Positions 26,474-36,655 of a stretch of DNA of 64,000 bases are shown piece by piece. The notes under the pieces are model-generated. The model saw nothing but the letters and a program-made list of their open reading frames with translations. It did not search any database and was not told the origin of the DNA. Source of the stretch: Pseudomonas sp. SCA2728.1_7 (GTDB lineage: Bacteria > Pseudomonadota > Gammaproteobacteria > Pseudomonadales > Pseudomonadaceae); contig NZ_CP073104.1 of NCBI RefSeq assembly GCF_018138145.1, positions 2,418,001 through 2,482,000 on the forward strand, read 5' to 3'. How positions within the stretch are numbered: the first letter of the stretch is position 1; each line of letters opens with the position of its first letter. The translations under genes and the position numbers were made by a program.

Positions 26474-26515
26474 ACAAAACCCGCCGCCCCGGTTGAACGG
26501 GACGGCGGGTTTTGT
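26474..26515 (-). terminator. Strong rho-independent terminator of the adhesin gene
   Basis: Stem ACAAAACCCGCCG / CGGCGGGTTTTGT with further pairing (CCCGTT/AACGGG region) and a T-rich end on the minus strand, 16 bases after the adhesin stop. The A-run on the other arm makes it work in both directions. Confidence 0.88.
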
Positions 26516-26530
26516 CGTTTCAGGCGTCGC

Positions 26531-29500
26531 TTACACCGTATCCACCTTCAACGAATGATCATTCAACATGCCGCTGATGATCGTCGCCGTGTCATGCCCG
26601 CCAGCCACCACCCCGCCCGCCCCCGGCGTCACGCCGTAATGGCTGGCCAGATTGACGCCGGCCAGATCAATCGTCTGGTTCGGCGTTGCGCCGGCCATGG
26701 CGCTGACGTCGATGCTGGTGAGCACCGAAGCGCCACTGCCGCTGACAGTGAAGTGCAGGTAGTCATCCAGCGACGCCGTGGTGCCGTTCTCGCCCTGCAG
26801 CAGTTGCGACAGGTCGAGTTTGTCAGTGCCGGGGGTGAAGTCGGTGATCAGGTCGTGGCCGCTGTTGCCCTTGAGCCACTGGAAGGTGTCGGCCCCTGAA
26901 CCACCGGTCAGAGTGTTGTTGCCCATACCGCCAATCAGCAGGTCATCACCGCCGCCACCGTTGAGGATGTCGTTACCGAGACCGCCGTTGATCACGTTGT
27001 TATTGTTGTCGCCGGTCAGGGTGTCGTTGAAGTTCGAGCCGACGAGGTTTTCGATGCCGGTCAGGGTGTCCGTCCCCGCGCCGATCGTGTTTTGCGCACC
27101 GAGCAGACCGAGGTTGACCGTGACCCCGGCGGTCGCATGGGCGTAGCTGGCGGTGTCGCTGCCAGTACCGCCGTCGAGCAGGTCATTGCCCGGGCCGCTG
27201 TAAAGCAAGTCGTTACCGGCGCCGCCGTGCAGCTCGTTATTGCCAGAGCCTGCGCTGAGCACATCGTTGCCGTCGCCGGCGTTGATGATGTTGTCGCCAG
27301 TGCCGGCCACCAGCACGTCATCCCCCGAGGTGCCGGTAAGGGTGTGGCCGTCCTGATAGCTGATGGACACGTTGGCGGTGTCGCTGCCGCCATGGTTGTC
27401 GTTGGCGGTGTAAGTGCCGTGGAAATCCGGGGTGACATCGTGGGCCCCGGCGTAGTTGACCGTCATGGTCAGTTGGTAGTTTTCTGCCGCGTTGGGGTTA
27501 CCGCCGCCGTTGGGGTTGCTGATGTTGGTGACGTGGATCTGGTAGGTGCCATCGGCGCTGGCAGTGATCGTGCCGCCATCGGCAATCGCGACGAACGCGC
27601 CACCGTTGAGCGAGTACTCCAGAGTGATGTGCCCGGCTGCCAGGTTGTGATCCAGGTTCAGCGTTTCGCCCTGTTTCAGTTTGACCGTGATCAGGTCTTC
27701 ATCATTGGCATTGGCGTTGGTCACCGCGCCGAGGTAGCCGCTGATCACCAGCACGGCGGTCATCGCTGCGGTGTTGGCGGCGAACGCATTGCGCACATCG
27801 GCCAGGGTCTGGTTGGCGGCGGTGTTGTTGTTGCCGTTGAACGTGATCGCGCCGGTGCCGGTGAAGTCCGCGCCCTTCGCTATCCAACCAGTATTGAAGG
27901 TGGTCGGTGTGGCGTTGAGCGTATCGCCATTCGGATCGGTGTCGTTGGCCAGCAGCAGTTCGCCCGGCACCACGATATTGCCCGACAGCACGTTGGTGAT
28001 GACGTGATCGTCGACTGCCACGGGTGGCGCGTTGGGGATCACTTTCACGGTCAGCGTCGAACTGGCGAGGTCGCCGTCGTTGTCGCTGACGGTGAAGCCG
28101 ATGTTCTCGGTGATGACCACGGCGGTGGTTTTCTGCGAGGTGTAGGTGTAGTCGCCGCTGTCGAGGTTGATCAGCAATGTGCCGCCATTATTGGTGGCGA
28201 TGCTCAAGGTGTTGTTGGCGGTGTTGAAGGTGCCGTGATTGGCGCCGCCGCTTGGGGTCAACGAGCCTTGGCCGCTGAGGGCTTTTGGATCGTAGGTGTA
28301 GGTGGTGCCGTCGACCACGATGGACTTGATGAAACCGCCATCGGCGCCAAAGGTGCCGCCCTCGCCCAGCAACGAACCGGTGACCGGCGCGCCCTGCACG
28401 GTGCCCGACAGCACCGAGTTGAGCTGGTTGAGATCGGTGACCACCACCGCGTTGGTGTTGGTGTGGCTGATGCCGTCATACGCCAGCGGGTCGAGGTTGG
28501 CGTTGCTCACGCCGCTGCCCAGGCCAATCGCGTAATTCTTGATGTTGTTGGCATCAAGGAAGGCTTTTAACGTTGCTTCATCGGCGGTGCCGATATCGCC
28601 CTCGTTGGGTTTGCCGTCGGAGAAGAAGTAGCCGACGTTCTGCGCCCCGGTGAGTTTGCCCGAGGTGTTGAACGCGTTGTACATGGTCGCCACGGCAGCG
28701 TCGTAATTGGTGCCACCGCCTGCGGTGAGGCCGGCCAGCAGGGTCTTGGCCGTGGCCACATCGACCCACACCGTCGTCCGGTCGGTGGCGTTGCTGCTGA
28801 AGGTGACGAGCTGCACTTTGACATCGCCGAGGTCATCGTACTTGTCGAGCAAGGCGCTGATGGCCTGCTTGGCCAGCGCCAGTCGCGACAGACCCGGCAC
28901 GCCGGAGGCGTCGGCCATACTGCCGGAAATATCGAGGACGATAAGGATGTTGGAATCGATCTCCACCGCCGCCACCGAACGATCCGACGCCACCGCTTTT
29001 GGCACGTCGTCGACGATGTTGACCACGAGGGTGCTGGTAGTGCTGTTGCCCAGCGCGTCAGTGGCTTGGTAAGTGAAGCTTTCGCTCAGAGTGTTCGCCC
29101 CGTCGTTGGCGCTCGGCGAGGTTTTCGGCGCCGAGGTCAGCGTGTAGGTGTAGGTGCCGTCGGCGTTGAGCTGGATCTGCCCGTAGGTGCCGGTGGCGCT
29201 GCCGACCAGGGTGTAGGTGATCGCGCCTGTGCCGCCAGTGACCGCGCCGACCAGCGTGCCGGTGGCGGTTTCGCCGGTGTTGCTCGGGTCGCTGCCGGTG
29301 ACCGTACCGGGGGCCAGATCCGCGCCGTCCTTGCTCAGGTCGAGGGCTTTTTCATAGACCGTGACGTCTTGATCGACCGAGGCCAGCAGTTTGCTGTCGG
29401 CGACGTTGATGGTGATGGTCGTGGTGCTTTCATCACCGTCGCTGTCGCGAATCGTATAGGTGAAAGTGTCGGTGGCGCCCGGTGGGCTCACCGAGTTCGG

Positions 29501-32500
29501 GTTGCTGTGATAGACGGCGTTGCCCGCCGCGTCGAGGGTCAGGTAACCGAAGTTGCCATTGATGTTGCTGTTGAGGCCGCCGATGGCTGAAGTGCCGGTG
29601 TTGCTGCCGGCGCGCACGCCGATCACTGTGGCCGCGCCATCGGCACCGCTGATGTCATTGCCCAGGACGCTGACGTTGACCGTACCGCCCTCGGCCACCG
29701 AGCCGGTGTCGGGTTTGGCAGTCGGCAAGTCATCGATGATGTTGACGTTGATCTGACCGTTGGCAGTGCTGCCATCGGTGTCCGTGGCCACGACGTTGAA
29801 GTTCTCGGTGAGGCTGTTGGCACCGTTGGCGTTCGGGTGAGTTTCGTTGTCGACCAGGGTGTAGCTGTAGCTGACGACGCCGGTTGCCGGGTTGTAACCG
29901 GTGATGGTGAAGGTGCTGCCCAGCGGCGAAACCACCGATTGCGGGAAGCCTGCGGCGACGCCATTAGTGACCACGGCAATGCCACCGACGGTGAGGGTTT
30001 GCAGACCATCGAGCGCAGTGACGGTGAAGGTGCCGCTTTGGGTCAGCGCCGGGTTGTTGGGGCTGGTGCCGTCGCTGAGGTTTTTCTCGTAAACGGTGAG
30101 TTCGCCGCCATTGACGTCGAGACCGTTGAGCAGCACCGGATCGTCGTTGTTGTGGATGTTCAGCACCAGGTTGGCGGTGCTGGTGTCGCCGTCGGCATCG
30201 GTCAGGGTGTAGGTGAACGTCTCGGTGCCGTTACCGCCGCCGTGCAGGTTTTTGAAGTCGGCATCGTTGGGGTTCAGCGTGTAGGTGTACGTGCCGTTGG
30301 CGTTGAGCACCAGCGTGCCGTAAGTACCGGTGAAGGTGCCGGCGGTGATCGGCCCGGCATTCGGTCCGGTCGCGACCACATCAGCGCCTTGCACATCGTT
30401 GGTCAGCACGTTGCCGGTCAGGGTCAGCTGGGTTTCCGAGCCGCTGTTGGCGTTGCTGTCGTTCACGGCTTTTGGCACGTCATCGACGATGCTGACGACG
30501 ATGCTGCTGGTGACGATGTTGCCCAGTGAATCAGTGGCCTGATAGGTAAAGGTTTCGGTCAGAGTGTTGGCGCCGTCGTCGGCATGCGGCGTGGTGCTCG
30601 CCGGCGAGGTCAGCGTGTAGGTGTACGTGCCGTTGGGGTTGAGGACAATCTGCCCGTAGTTGCCGGTGGCGCTGCCGACCAGTGCATAGCTGATCGCGCC
30701 GACCGCGCCGGTGACCGAGCCGACCAGCGTGCCGGACGCGGTTTCGCCGGTGTTGGTCGGGTCGCTGCCAGTGACTGTACCGGGAGCCAGATCCGCGCCG
30801 TCCTTGGTCAGGTCGAGGGCTTTCTCGAAGACGGTGACGTCGGTGTCGCTGGTCGCGCACAGCTTGCTGTTGGCGACATCGATGGTGATGGTGGTGGTGC
30901 TTTCATCACCGTCGGCATCGCGCACGGTGTAGGTGAACACATCCACTGCACCCGGGCCGTTCACGACGTTGGGATTGCTGTGGTAGACGGCGTTGCCGTT
31001 GGCGTCCAGGGTCAGGTAGCCGTAGGTGCCGTTGATGTTGCTGTTGAGGCCGCCGATGGCCGAGGTCGAGGTATCGGAGCCGGCGCGCACGCCGACCACC
31101 GCGCCGGTTACGGCCGGACCATCAGCGCCACCGATGTCGTTGTTCAGGACATTGCCACTGACCGTGCCGCCCTCCGCCACCGATGCGGCGTCAGGGTGGG
31201 CGCTCGGCAAATCATCGACGATGTTGACGTTGATCTGGCCGCTGGCGGTGCTGCCATCGGTGTCGGTGGCGACGACGTTGAAGTTCTCGGTGATGCTGTT
31301 GGCGCCGTCGGCGTTTGGATGGGTTTCGTTGTCGACCAACGTGTAGCTGTAACTGACCACGCCGGTCGCCGGGTTGTAACCGGTGATGGTCAACGTGCTG
31401 CCGAGTGGCGTGACGATCGATTGCGGGAAGCCTGCGGCCACGCCACCAGTCACCACGCTGATACCGCCCACGGTCAGGGTTTGCAAGCCATCGAGCGCGG
31501 TGACGGTGAAGGTGCCGCTCTGGGTCAGCGCCGGGGTGTCGGGGCTGGTGCCGTCACTGAGGTTTTTCTCGTAGACCGTCAGTTCGCCGCCATTGACGTC
31601 GAGGCCGTTGAGATAGACCTGATCGTCGTTGTTATGGATCTGCAGAACCAGATTCGCCGTGCTGGTATCACCATCCGAATCGGTGATGGTGTAGGCGAAG
31701 GTTTCCGTGCCATTGCCGCCGCCGTGCAGGTTTTTGAAGTCGGCGTCGTTGGTGTTCAGCGTGTAGGTGTAAGTGCCGTTGGCGTTGAGCACCAAGGTGC
31801 CGTAAGTCCCGGTGAATGTGCCGGCGGTGATCGGCCCGGCACTTTCATTGGTCACCACGCGGTCGGCGCCCTGCACGTCGTTGGTCAGCACGTTGCCGGT
31901 CAGTGTCAGTTGCGTTTCAGACGCCGTGCCATTGCTGTCATCCACGGCTTTGGGCAAGTCGTCGACGATGTTCACATCGAGGGTGCCGTTAGCGGTGGTG
32001 CCGTTGTCATCGACTACGGTGACGGCGAACTGCTCAGGCAGATTGTTCGCGCCGTTGGCGGTTGGATGCGCTTCGTTGTCGACCAGGGTGTAGCTGTAGC
32101 TGACCACGCCCGTGGTGGCGTTGAAACCGGTGATGGTCAGTGTGCTGCCCAATGGAGTGGTGACCGATTGTGGAAAACCTGCTGCTACGCCATTAGTGAC
32201 GACGGCGATGCCGCCGACGGTCAGGGTCGTCACGCCATCGAGTGCGGTGATGGTAAACGTGCCGCTCTGAGTCAGCGCGGTGGAATCCGCTGCGCTGCCG
32301 TCGCTGAGGTTTTTTTCGTAAACGGTGAGTTCGCCGCCATTCACGTCGAGGCCGTTGATGATCACCGGATCGTCGTTGTTGTGAATCTGCAGCACCAGAT
32401 TCGCCGTGCTGGTATCACCGTCGGAATCGGTGATGGTGTAGGCGAAGGTTTCCGTGCCATTGCCGCCGCCGTGCAGGTTTTTGAAGTCGGCGTCGTTGGT

Positions 32501-35500
32501 GTTCAGCGTGTAGGTGTAAGTGCCGTTGGCGTTGAGCACCAAGGTGCCGTAAGTCCCGGTGAATGTGCCGGCGGTGATCGGCCCGGCACTTTCATTGGTC
32601 ACCACGCGGTCGGCGCCCTGCACGTCGTTGGTCAGCACGTTGCCGGTCAGTGTCAGTTGCGTTTCAGACGCCGTGCCATTGCTGTCATCCACGGCTTTGG
32701 GCAAGTCGTCGACGATGTTCACATCGAGGGTGCCGTTAGCGGTGGTGCCGTTGTCATCGACTACGGTGACGGCGAACTGCTCAGGCAGATTGTTCGCGCC
32801 GTTGGCGGTTGGATGCGCTTCGTTGTCGACCAGGGTGTAGCTGTAGCTGACCACGCCCGTGGTGGCGTTGAAACCGGTGATGGTCAGTGTGCTGCCCAAT
32901 GGAGTGGTGACCGATTGTGGAAAACCTGCTGCTACGCCATTAGTGACGACGGCGATGCCGCCGACGGTCAGGGTCGTCACGCCATCGAGTGCGGTGATGG
33001 TAAACGTGCCGCTCTGAGTCAGCGCGGTGGAATCCGCTGCGCTGCCGTCGCTGAGGTTTTTTTCGTAAACGGTGAGTTCGCCGCCATTCACGTCGAGGCC
33101 GTTGATGATCACCGGATCGTCGTTGTTGTGAATCTGCAGCACCAGATTCGCCGTGCTGGTATCACCGTCGGAATCGGTGATGGTGTAGGCGAAGGTTTCC
33201 GTGCCATTGCCGCCGCCGTGCAGGTTCTTGAAGTCGGCGTCGTTGGTGTTCAGTGTGTAGGTGTAAGTGCCGTTGGCGTTGAGCACTAAAGTGCCGTAAG
33301 TCCCGGTGAATGTGCCGGCGGTGATCGGCCCGGCACTTTCATTGGTCACCACGCGGTCGGCGCCCTGCACATCGTTGGTCAGCACGTTGCCGGTCAGTGT
33401 CAGTTGCGTTTCAGACGCCGTGCCATTGCTGTCATCCACGGCTTTGGGCAAGTCGTCGACGATGTTCACATCAAGGGTGCCGTTAGCGGTGGTGCCGTTA
33501 TCATCGACCACGGTGACGGCAAACTGCTCAGGCAGATTGTTCGCGCCGTTGGCGGTTGGATGCGCTTCGTTGTCGACCAGGGTGTAGCTGTAGCTGACGA
33601 CACCGGTGGTGGCGTTGAAACCGGTGATGGTCAGCGTACTGCCCAACGGCGTGGTGACCGATTGCGGGAAACCTGCTGCCACGCCGTTGGTGACCACGGC
33701 GATGCCACCGACAGTCAGCGTGGTGACGCCATCGAGTGCAGTGATGGTGAACGTGCCGCTTTGGGTCAACGCGGTGGCGTCCGGTGCGCTGCCGTCAGTG
33801 AGGTTTTTCTCGTAAACCGTCAACTCGCCGCCTTCGACGTTCAGGCCATTGATGATCACCGGATCGTCGTTGTTGTGGATCTGCAGCACCAGATTCGCCG
33901 TGCTGGTATCACCGTCGGAATCGGTGATGGTGTAGGCGAAAGTTTCCGTGCCGTTGCCACCGCCGTGGAGGTTTTTGAAGTCGGCATCGCTGGTGTTCAG
34001 CGTGTAGGTGTAAGTGCCGTTGGCGTTGAGCACTAAAGTGCCGTAAGTCCCGGTGAATGTGCCGGCGGTGATCGGCCCGGCACTTTCATTGGTCACCACG
34101 CGGTCGGCGCCCTGCACATCGTTGGTCAGCACGTTGCCGGTCAGTGTCAGTTGCGTTTCAGACGCCGTGCCATTGCTGTCATCCACGGCTTTGGGCAAGT
34201 CGTCGACGATGTTCACATCAAGGGTGCCGTTAGCGGTGGTGCCGTTATCATCGACCACGGTGACGGCAAACTGCTCAGGCAGATTGTTCGCGCCGTTGGC
34301 GGTTGGATGCGCTTCGTTGTCGACCAGGGTGTAGCTGTAGCTGACGACACCGGTGGTGGCGTTGAAACCGGTGATGGTCAGTGTGCTGCCGAGTGGAGTG
34401 GTCACGGATTGCGGGAAGCCTGCCGCTACGCCATTAGTGACGACGGCGATGCCACCGACAGTCAGGGTTGTCACGCCGTCCAGCGCAGTGATGGTGAACG
34501 TGCCGCTTTGCGTCAGTGCGGTGGAGTCCGGTGCGCTGCCGTCAGTGAGATTTTTCTCGTAGACGGTGAGTTCGCCGCCATTCACGTCAAGGCCGTTGAT
34601 GATCACCGGATCGTCGTTGTTATGGATCTGCAGAATCAGATTCGCCGTGCTGGTATCACCGTCCGAATCGGTGATGGTGTAGGCGAAAGTTTCCGTGCCG
34701 TTGCCACCGCCGTGCAGGTTTTTGAAGTCCGCGTCGTTGGTGTTCAGCGTGTAGGTGTAGGTGCCGTTGGCGTTCAGCACCAAGGTGCCGTAAGTCCCGG
34801 TGAATGTGCCGGCGGTGATCGGCCCGGCACTTTCATTGGTCACCACGCGGTCGGCGCCCTGCACGTCGTTGGTCAGCACGTTGCCGGTCAGTGTCAGTTG
34901 CGTTTCAGACGCCGTGCCATTGCTGTCCTCAACGGCTTTGGGCACGTCGTCGGTAATGTTCACGTCGAGCGTGCCGTTGGCAGTGGTGCCGTTGTCATCG
35001 ACCACGGTGACGGCGAATTGCTCAGGCAGATTGTTCGCGCCGTTGGCGGTGGGGTGCGCTTCGTTGTCGACCAGGGTGTAGCTGTAGCTGACCACGCCGG
35101 TGGTGGCGTTGAAACCGGTGATGGTCAGTGTGCTGCCCAATGGCGTGGTGACCGATTGCGGAAAGCCTGCGGCTACACCATTGGTGACCACGGCGATGCC
35201 GCCGACGGTCAGGGTGGTGACGCCGTCCAGAGCGGTAATGGTGAACGTGCCGTTTTGGGTCAACGCAGTGGAGTCCGACGCACTGCCGTCACTGAGGTTT
35301 TTCTCGTAAACCGTCAGCTCGCCGCCTTCGACGTTCAGGCCATTGATGACCACCGGATCATCGTTGTTGTGGATCTGCAGGACGAGGTTGGCAGTGCTGG
35401 TATCACCGTCCGAATCAGTGATCGTGTAGGCGAAGGTCTCGGTACCGTTGCCGCCTCCATGGAGGTTTTTGAAGTCCGCGTCGCTGGTGTTCAGCGTGTA

Positions 35501-36655
35501 GGTGTACGTGCCGTCGGCATTCAGCACCAAGGTGCCGTAGGTACCAGTGAAAGTGCCCGGGGTTACCGGACCGGTTGGCACGCGATCCGCACCTTGCACG
35601 TCATTGGTCAGGACGTTGCCGGTCAGCGTCAGCAGGGTTTCCGATGCGGTGCCATTGCTGTCATCAAACGCTTTGGGCACGTCGTCGGTGATGTTGACGT
35701 CGAGCGTGCCGGTCGCGGAGTCGCCATTGCTGTCGCCGGCAATCACCGTGAACTGTTCGCTGAGATTGTTGGCGCCGTCACCGGCCGCGTGGCTTTCGTT
35801 GCCGTTGAGGGTGTAGCTGTAGCTGACAACGCCAGTCGCCGGGTTGTAACCGGTGATGGTCAGGGTGTTGCCCAGTTGCGAGGTGATCGATTGCGGGAAG
35901 CCGATCGGCACACCGCCAACGATAACGTTGATGCCGCCGATGCTCAGGCTGGTCAGACCGTCCGGTGCCGACACGGTGAAACTGCCGCTTTGCGTCAGTG
36001 CACCGGGGTTGGCCGACGAACCGTCAGGCAGATTGGCTTCATTGACGTTGAGTTCACCGCCCGCCACATTCAGACCGGTGAGGGTCACCGGATTGTTCAC
36101 CGGTGGCGGCACCACGACAGCCGGGGTGTCATCGCCGTTGTCGATCACCGCGTTGTGGCGTTCTTCAGGGAATTCGGGAATACCGCCGAATCCGGCAGTA
36201 GGGAAACCGATGATCGGATCAACCCGGCCGCCAACTTCCGTCAGCAGGACAAAACTGTGGCCGCCGCCCGCCTCTCCCGGTGCGCCGCCCGGGGCATTCG
36301 GACCGGCCGCGGTGGCTTCAGCGGTTTTGCTCGGGTCGTCACCGGCGGCGATGGCTTTCTGGATCTGCTCGACGTCGGTCAGTTGCGCGTCGCTCGGAGT
36401 CACTGCCTCAGCGGCATTTACATGCGCCGCCTGACCCGCCAGTAGTTCACCGGTCATGGTCATGCTGCTGCCGCGTCCGAGGGTCAGTTCCTGGCCGTTT
36501 TGCAGATGAACGGCGACGGCGCCTTCTGCGCCGGTGATCAGTTGGTCGCCGGCATACAGGCGATCACCTTCAACCAGTGCGCGTTTAGTACCGTCGGCTG
36601 ACTGAGCGAAAACCTGGCCAATGACTTTAGTGACTGTACCGATGAGCGTTGCCAT
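26531..36655 (-). CDS. Giant retention-module RTX adhesin (LapA/MapA type)
   Basis: 3374 residues from the ATG at 36655, which follows GGAGGATTTCAC. Order: retention module (1-118; MATLIGTVTKVIGQVFAQ..., GDRLYAGDQLITGAEGAV) with a LapG-type di-alanine site T115-A116-A117-G118; six 249-residue DUF5801/VCBS-like repeats (about 188-1680); more divergent repeats with two EGGT.N.VL.ND modules; a von Willebrand A domain (about 2567-2765; DISGS and GGTNYD of the metal site); a GDT...T-type linker; RTX nonapeptides (GGAGNDLLYSG..., about 3110-3250); and a C-terminal type I signal (DLITDFTPGTDKLDLSQLL...). Family knowledge: such proteins are held in the TolC-like pore by the retention module and freed by LapG when c-di-GMP falls. 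With no lapD/lapG nearby, it is likely a second, MapA-like adhesin. Confidence 0.95.
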   Translation of the reverse strand: MATLIGTVTKVIGQVFAQSADGTKRALVEGDRLYAGDQLITGAEGAVAVHLQNGQELTLGRGSSMTMTGELLAGQAAHVNAAEAVTPSDAQLTDVEQIQKAIAAGDDPSKTAEATAAGPNAPGGAPGEAGGGHSFVLLTEVGGRVDPIIGFPTAGFGGIPEFPEERHNAVIDNGDDTPAVVVPPPVNNPVTLTGLNVAGGELNVNEANLPDGSSANPGALTQSGSFTVSAPDGLTSLSIGGINVIVGGVPIGFPQSITSQLGNTLTITGYNPATGVVSYSYTLNGNESHAAGDGANNLSEQFTVIAGDSNGDSATGTLDVNITDDVPKAFDDSNGTASETLLTLTGNVLTNDVQGADRVPTGPVTPGTFTGTYGTLVLNADGTYTYTLNTSDADFKNLHGGGNGTETFAYTITDSDGDTSTANLVLQIHNNDDPVVINGLNVEGGELTVYEKNLSDGSASDSTALTQNGTFTITALDGVTTLTVGGIAVVTNGVAAGFPQSVTTPLGSTLTITGFNATTGVVSYSYTLVDNEAHPTANGANNLPEQFAVTVVDDNGTTANGTLDVNITDDVPKAVEDSNGTASETQLTLTGNVLTNDVQGADRVVTNESAGPITAGTFTGTYGTLVLNANGTYTYTLNTNDADFKNLHGGGNGTETFAYTITDSDGDTSTANLILQIHNNDDPVIINGLDVNGGELTVYEKNLTDGSAPDSTALTQSGTFTITALDGVTTLTVGGIAVVTNGVAAGFPQSVTTPLGSTLTITGFNATTGVVSYSYTLVDNEAHPTANGANNLPEQFAVTVVDDNGTTANGTLDVNIVDDLPKAVDDSNGTASETQLTLTGNVLTNDVQGADRVVTNESAGPITAGTFTGTYGTLVLNANGTYTYTLNTSDADFKNLHGGGNGTETFAYTITDSDGDTSTANLVLQIHNNDDPVIINGLNVEGGELTVYEKNLTDGSAPDATALTQSGTFTITALDGVTTLTVGGIAVVTNGVAAGFPQSVTTPLGSTLTITGFNATTGVVSYSYTLVDNEAHPTANGANNLPEQFAVTVVDDNGTTANGTLDVNIVDDLPKAVDDSNGTASETQLTLTGNVLTNDVQGADRVVTNESAGPITAGTFTGTYGTLVLNANGTYTYTLNTNDADFKNLHGGGNGTETFAYTITDSDGDTSTANLVLQIHNNDDPVIINGLDVNGGELTVYEKNLSDGSAADSTALTQSGTFTITALDGVTTLTVGGIAVVTNGVAAGFPQSVTTPLGSTLTITGFNATTGVVSYSYTLVDNEAHPTANGANNLPEQFAVTVVDDNGTTANGTLDVNIVDDLPKAVDDSNGTASETQLTLTGNVLTNDVQGADRVVTNESAGPITAGTFTGTYGTLVLNANGTYTYTLNTNDADFKNLHGGGNGTETFAYTITDSDGDTSTANLVLQIHNNDDPVIINGLDVNGGELTVYEKNLSDGSAADSTALTQSGTFTITALDGVTTLTVGGIAVVTNGVAAGFPQSVTTPLGSTLTITGFNATTGVVSYSYTLVDNEAHPTANGANNLPEQFAVTVVDDNGTTANGTLDVNIVDDLPKAVDDSNGTASETQLTLTGNVLTNDVQGADRVVTNESAGPITAGTFTGTYGTLVLNANGTYTYTLNTNDADFKNLHGGGNGTETFAYTITDSDGDTSTANLVLQIHNNDDQVYLNGLDVNGGELTVYEKNLSDGTSPDTPALTQSGTFTVTALDGLQTLTVGGISVVTGGVAAGFPQSIVTPLGSTLTITGYNPATGVVSYSYTLVDNETHPNADGANSITENFNVVATDTDGSTASGQINVNIVDDLPSAHPDAASVAEGGTVSGNVLNNDIGGADGPAVTGAVVGVRAGSDTSTSAIGGLNSNINGTYGYLTLDANGNAVYHSNPNVVNGPGAVDVFTYTVRDADGDESTTTITIDVANSKLCATSDTDVTVFEKALDLTKDGADLAPGTVTGSDPTNTGETASGTLVGSVTGAVGAISYALVGSATGNYGQIVLNPNGTYTYTLTSPASTTPHADDGANTLTETFTYQATDSLGNIVTSSIVVSIVDDVPKAVNDSNANSGSETQLTLTGNVLTNDVQGADVVATGPNAGPITAGTFTGTYGTLVLNANGTYTYTLNPNDADFKNLHGGGNGTETFTYTLTDADGDTSTANLVLNIHNNDDPVLLNGLDVNGGELTVYEKNLSDGTSPNNPALTQSGTFTVTALDGLQTLTVGGIAVVTNGVAAGFPQSVVSPLGSTFTITGYNPATGVVSYSYTLVDNETHPNANGANSLTENFNVVATDTDGSTANGQINVNIIDDLPTAKPDTGSVAEGGTVNVSVLGNDISGADGAATVIGVRAGSNTGTSAIGGLNSNINGNFGYLTLDAAGNAVYHSNPNSVSPPGATDTFTYTIRDSDGDESTTTITINVADSKLLASVDQDVTVYEKALDLSKDGADLAPGTVTGSDPSNTGETATGTLVGAVTGGTGAITYTLVGSATGTYGQIQLNADGTYTYTLTSAPKTSPSANDGANTLSESFTYQATDALGNSTTSTLVVNIVDDVPKAVASDRSVAAVEIDSNILIVLDISGSMADASGVPGLSRLALAKQAISALLDKYDDLGDVKVQLVTFSSNATDRTTVWVDVATAKTLLAGLTAGGGTNYDAAVATMYNAFNTSGKLTGAQNVGYFFSDGKPNEGDIGTADEATLKAFLDANNIKNYAIGLGSGVSNANLDPLAYDGISHTNTNAVVVTDLNQLNSVLSGTVQGAPVTGSLLGEGGTFGADGGFIKSIVVDGTTYTYDPKALSGQGSLTPSGGANHGTFNTANNTLSIATNNGGTLLINLDSGDYTYTSQKTTAVVITENIGFTVSDNDGDLASSTLTVKVIPNAPPVAVDDHVITNVLSGNIVVPGELLLANDTDPNGDTLNATPTTFNTGWIAKGADFTGTGAITFNGNNNTAANQTLADVRNAFAANTAAMTAVLVISGYLGAVTNANANDEDLITVKLKQGETLNLDHNLAAGHITLEYSLNGGAFVAIADGGTITASADGTYQIHVTNISNPNGGGNPNAAENYQLTMTVNYAGAHDVTPDFHGTYTANDNHGGSDTANVSISYQDGHTLTGTSGDDVLVAGTGDNIINAGDGNDVLSAGSGNNELHGGAGNDLLYSGPGNDLLDGGTGSDTASYAHATAGVTVNLGLLGAQNTIGAGTDTLTGIENLVGSNFNDTLTGDNNNNVINGGLGNDILNGGGGDDLLIGGMGNNTLTGGSGADTFQWLKGNSGHDLITDFTPGTDKLDLSQLLQGENGTTASLDDYLHFTVSGSGASVLTSIDVSAMAGATPNQTIDLAGVNLASHYGVTPGAGGVVAGGHDTATIISGMLNDHSLKVDTV
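31621..36091. repeat. Six in-frame tandem repeats of 747 bp inside the adhesin gene
   Basis: Landmarks such as the codons for HNNDDP recur at 31621, 32368, 33115, 33862, 34609 and 35356, exactly 747 bases (249 codons) apart. The first unit in protein order is 4 codons shorter and the most diverged. Two adjacent units look identical by eye over about 800 bases (31677-32478 against 32424-33225). The pattern also produces long meaningless open frames on the plus strand. Confidence 0.95.

Noticed and set aside
30584..36445. Very long open frames on the plus strand opposite the adhesin (901 and 764 residues)
   Set aside because: They repeat at 747-base steps with the adhesin repeats, have odd V/G/A/H-rich composition and no ribosome-binding sites. 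They are shadows of the minus-strand codon pattern.
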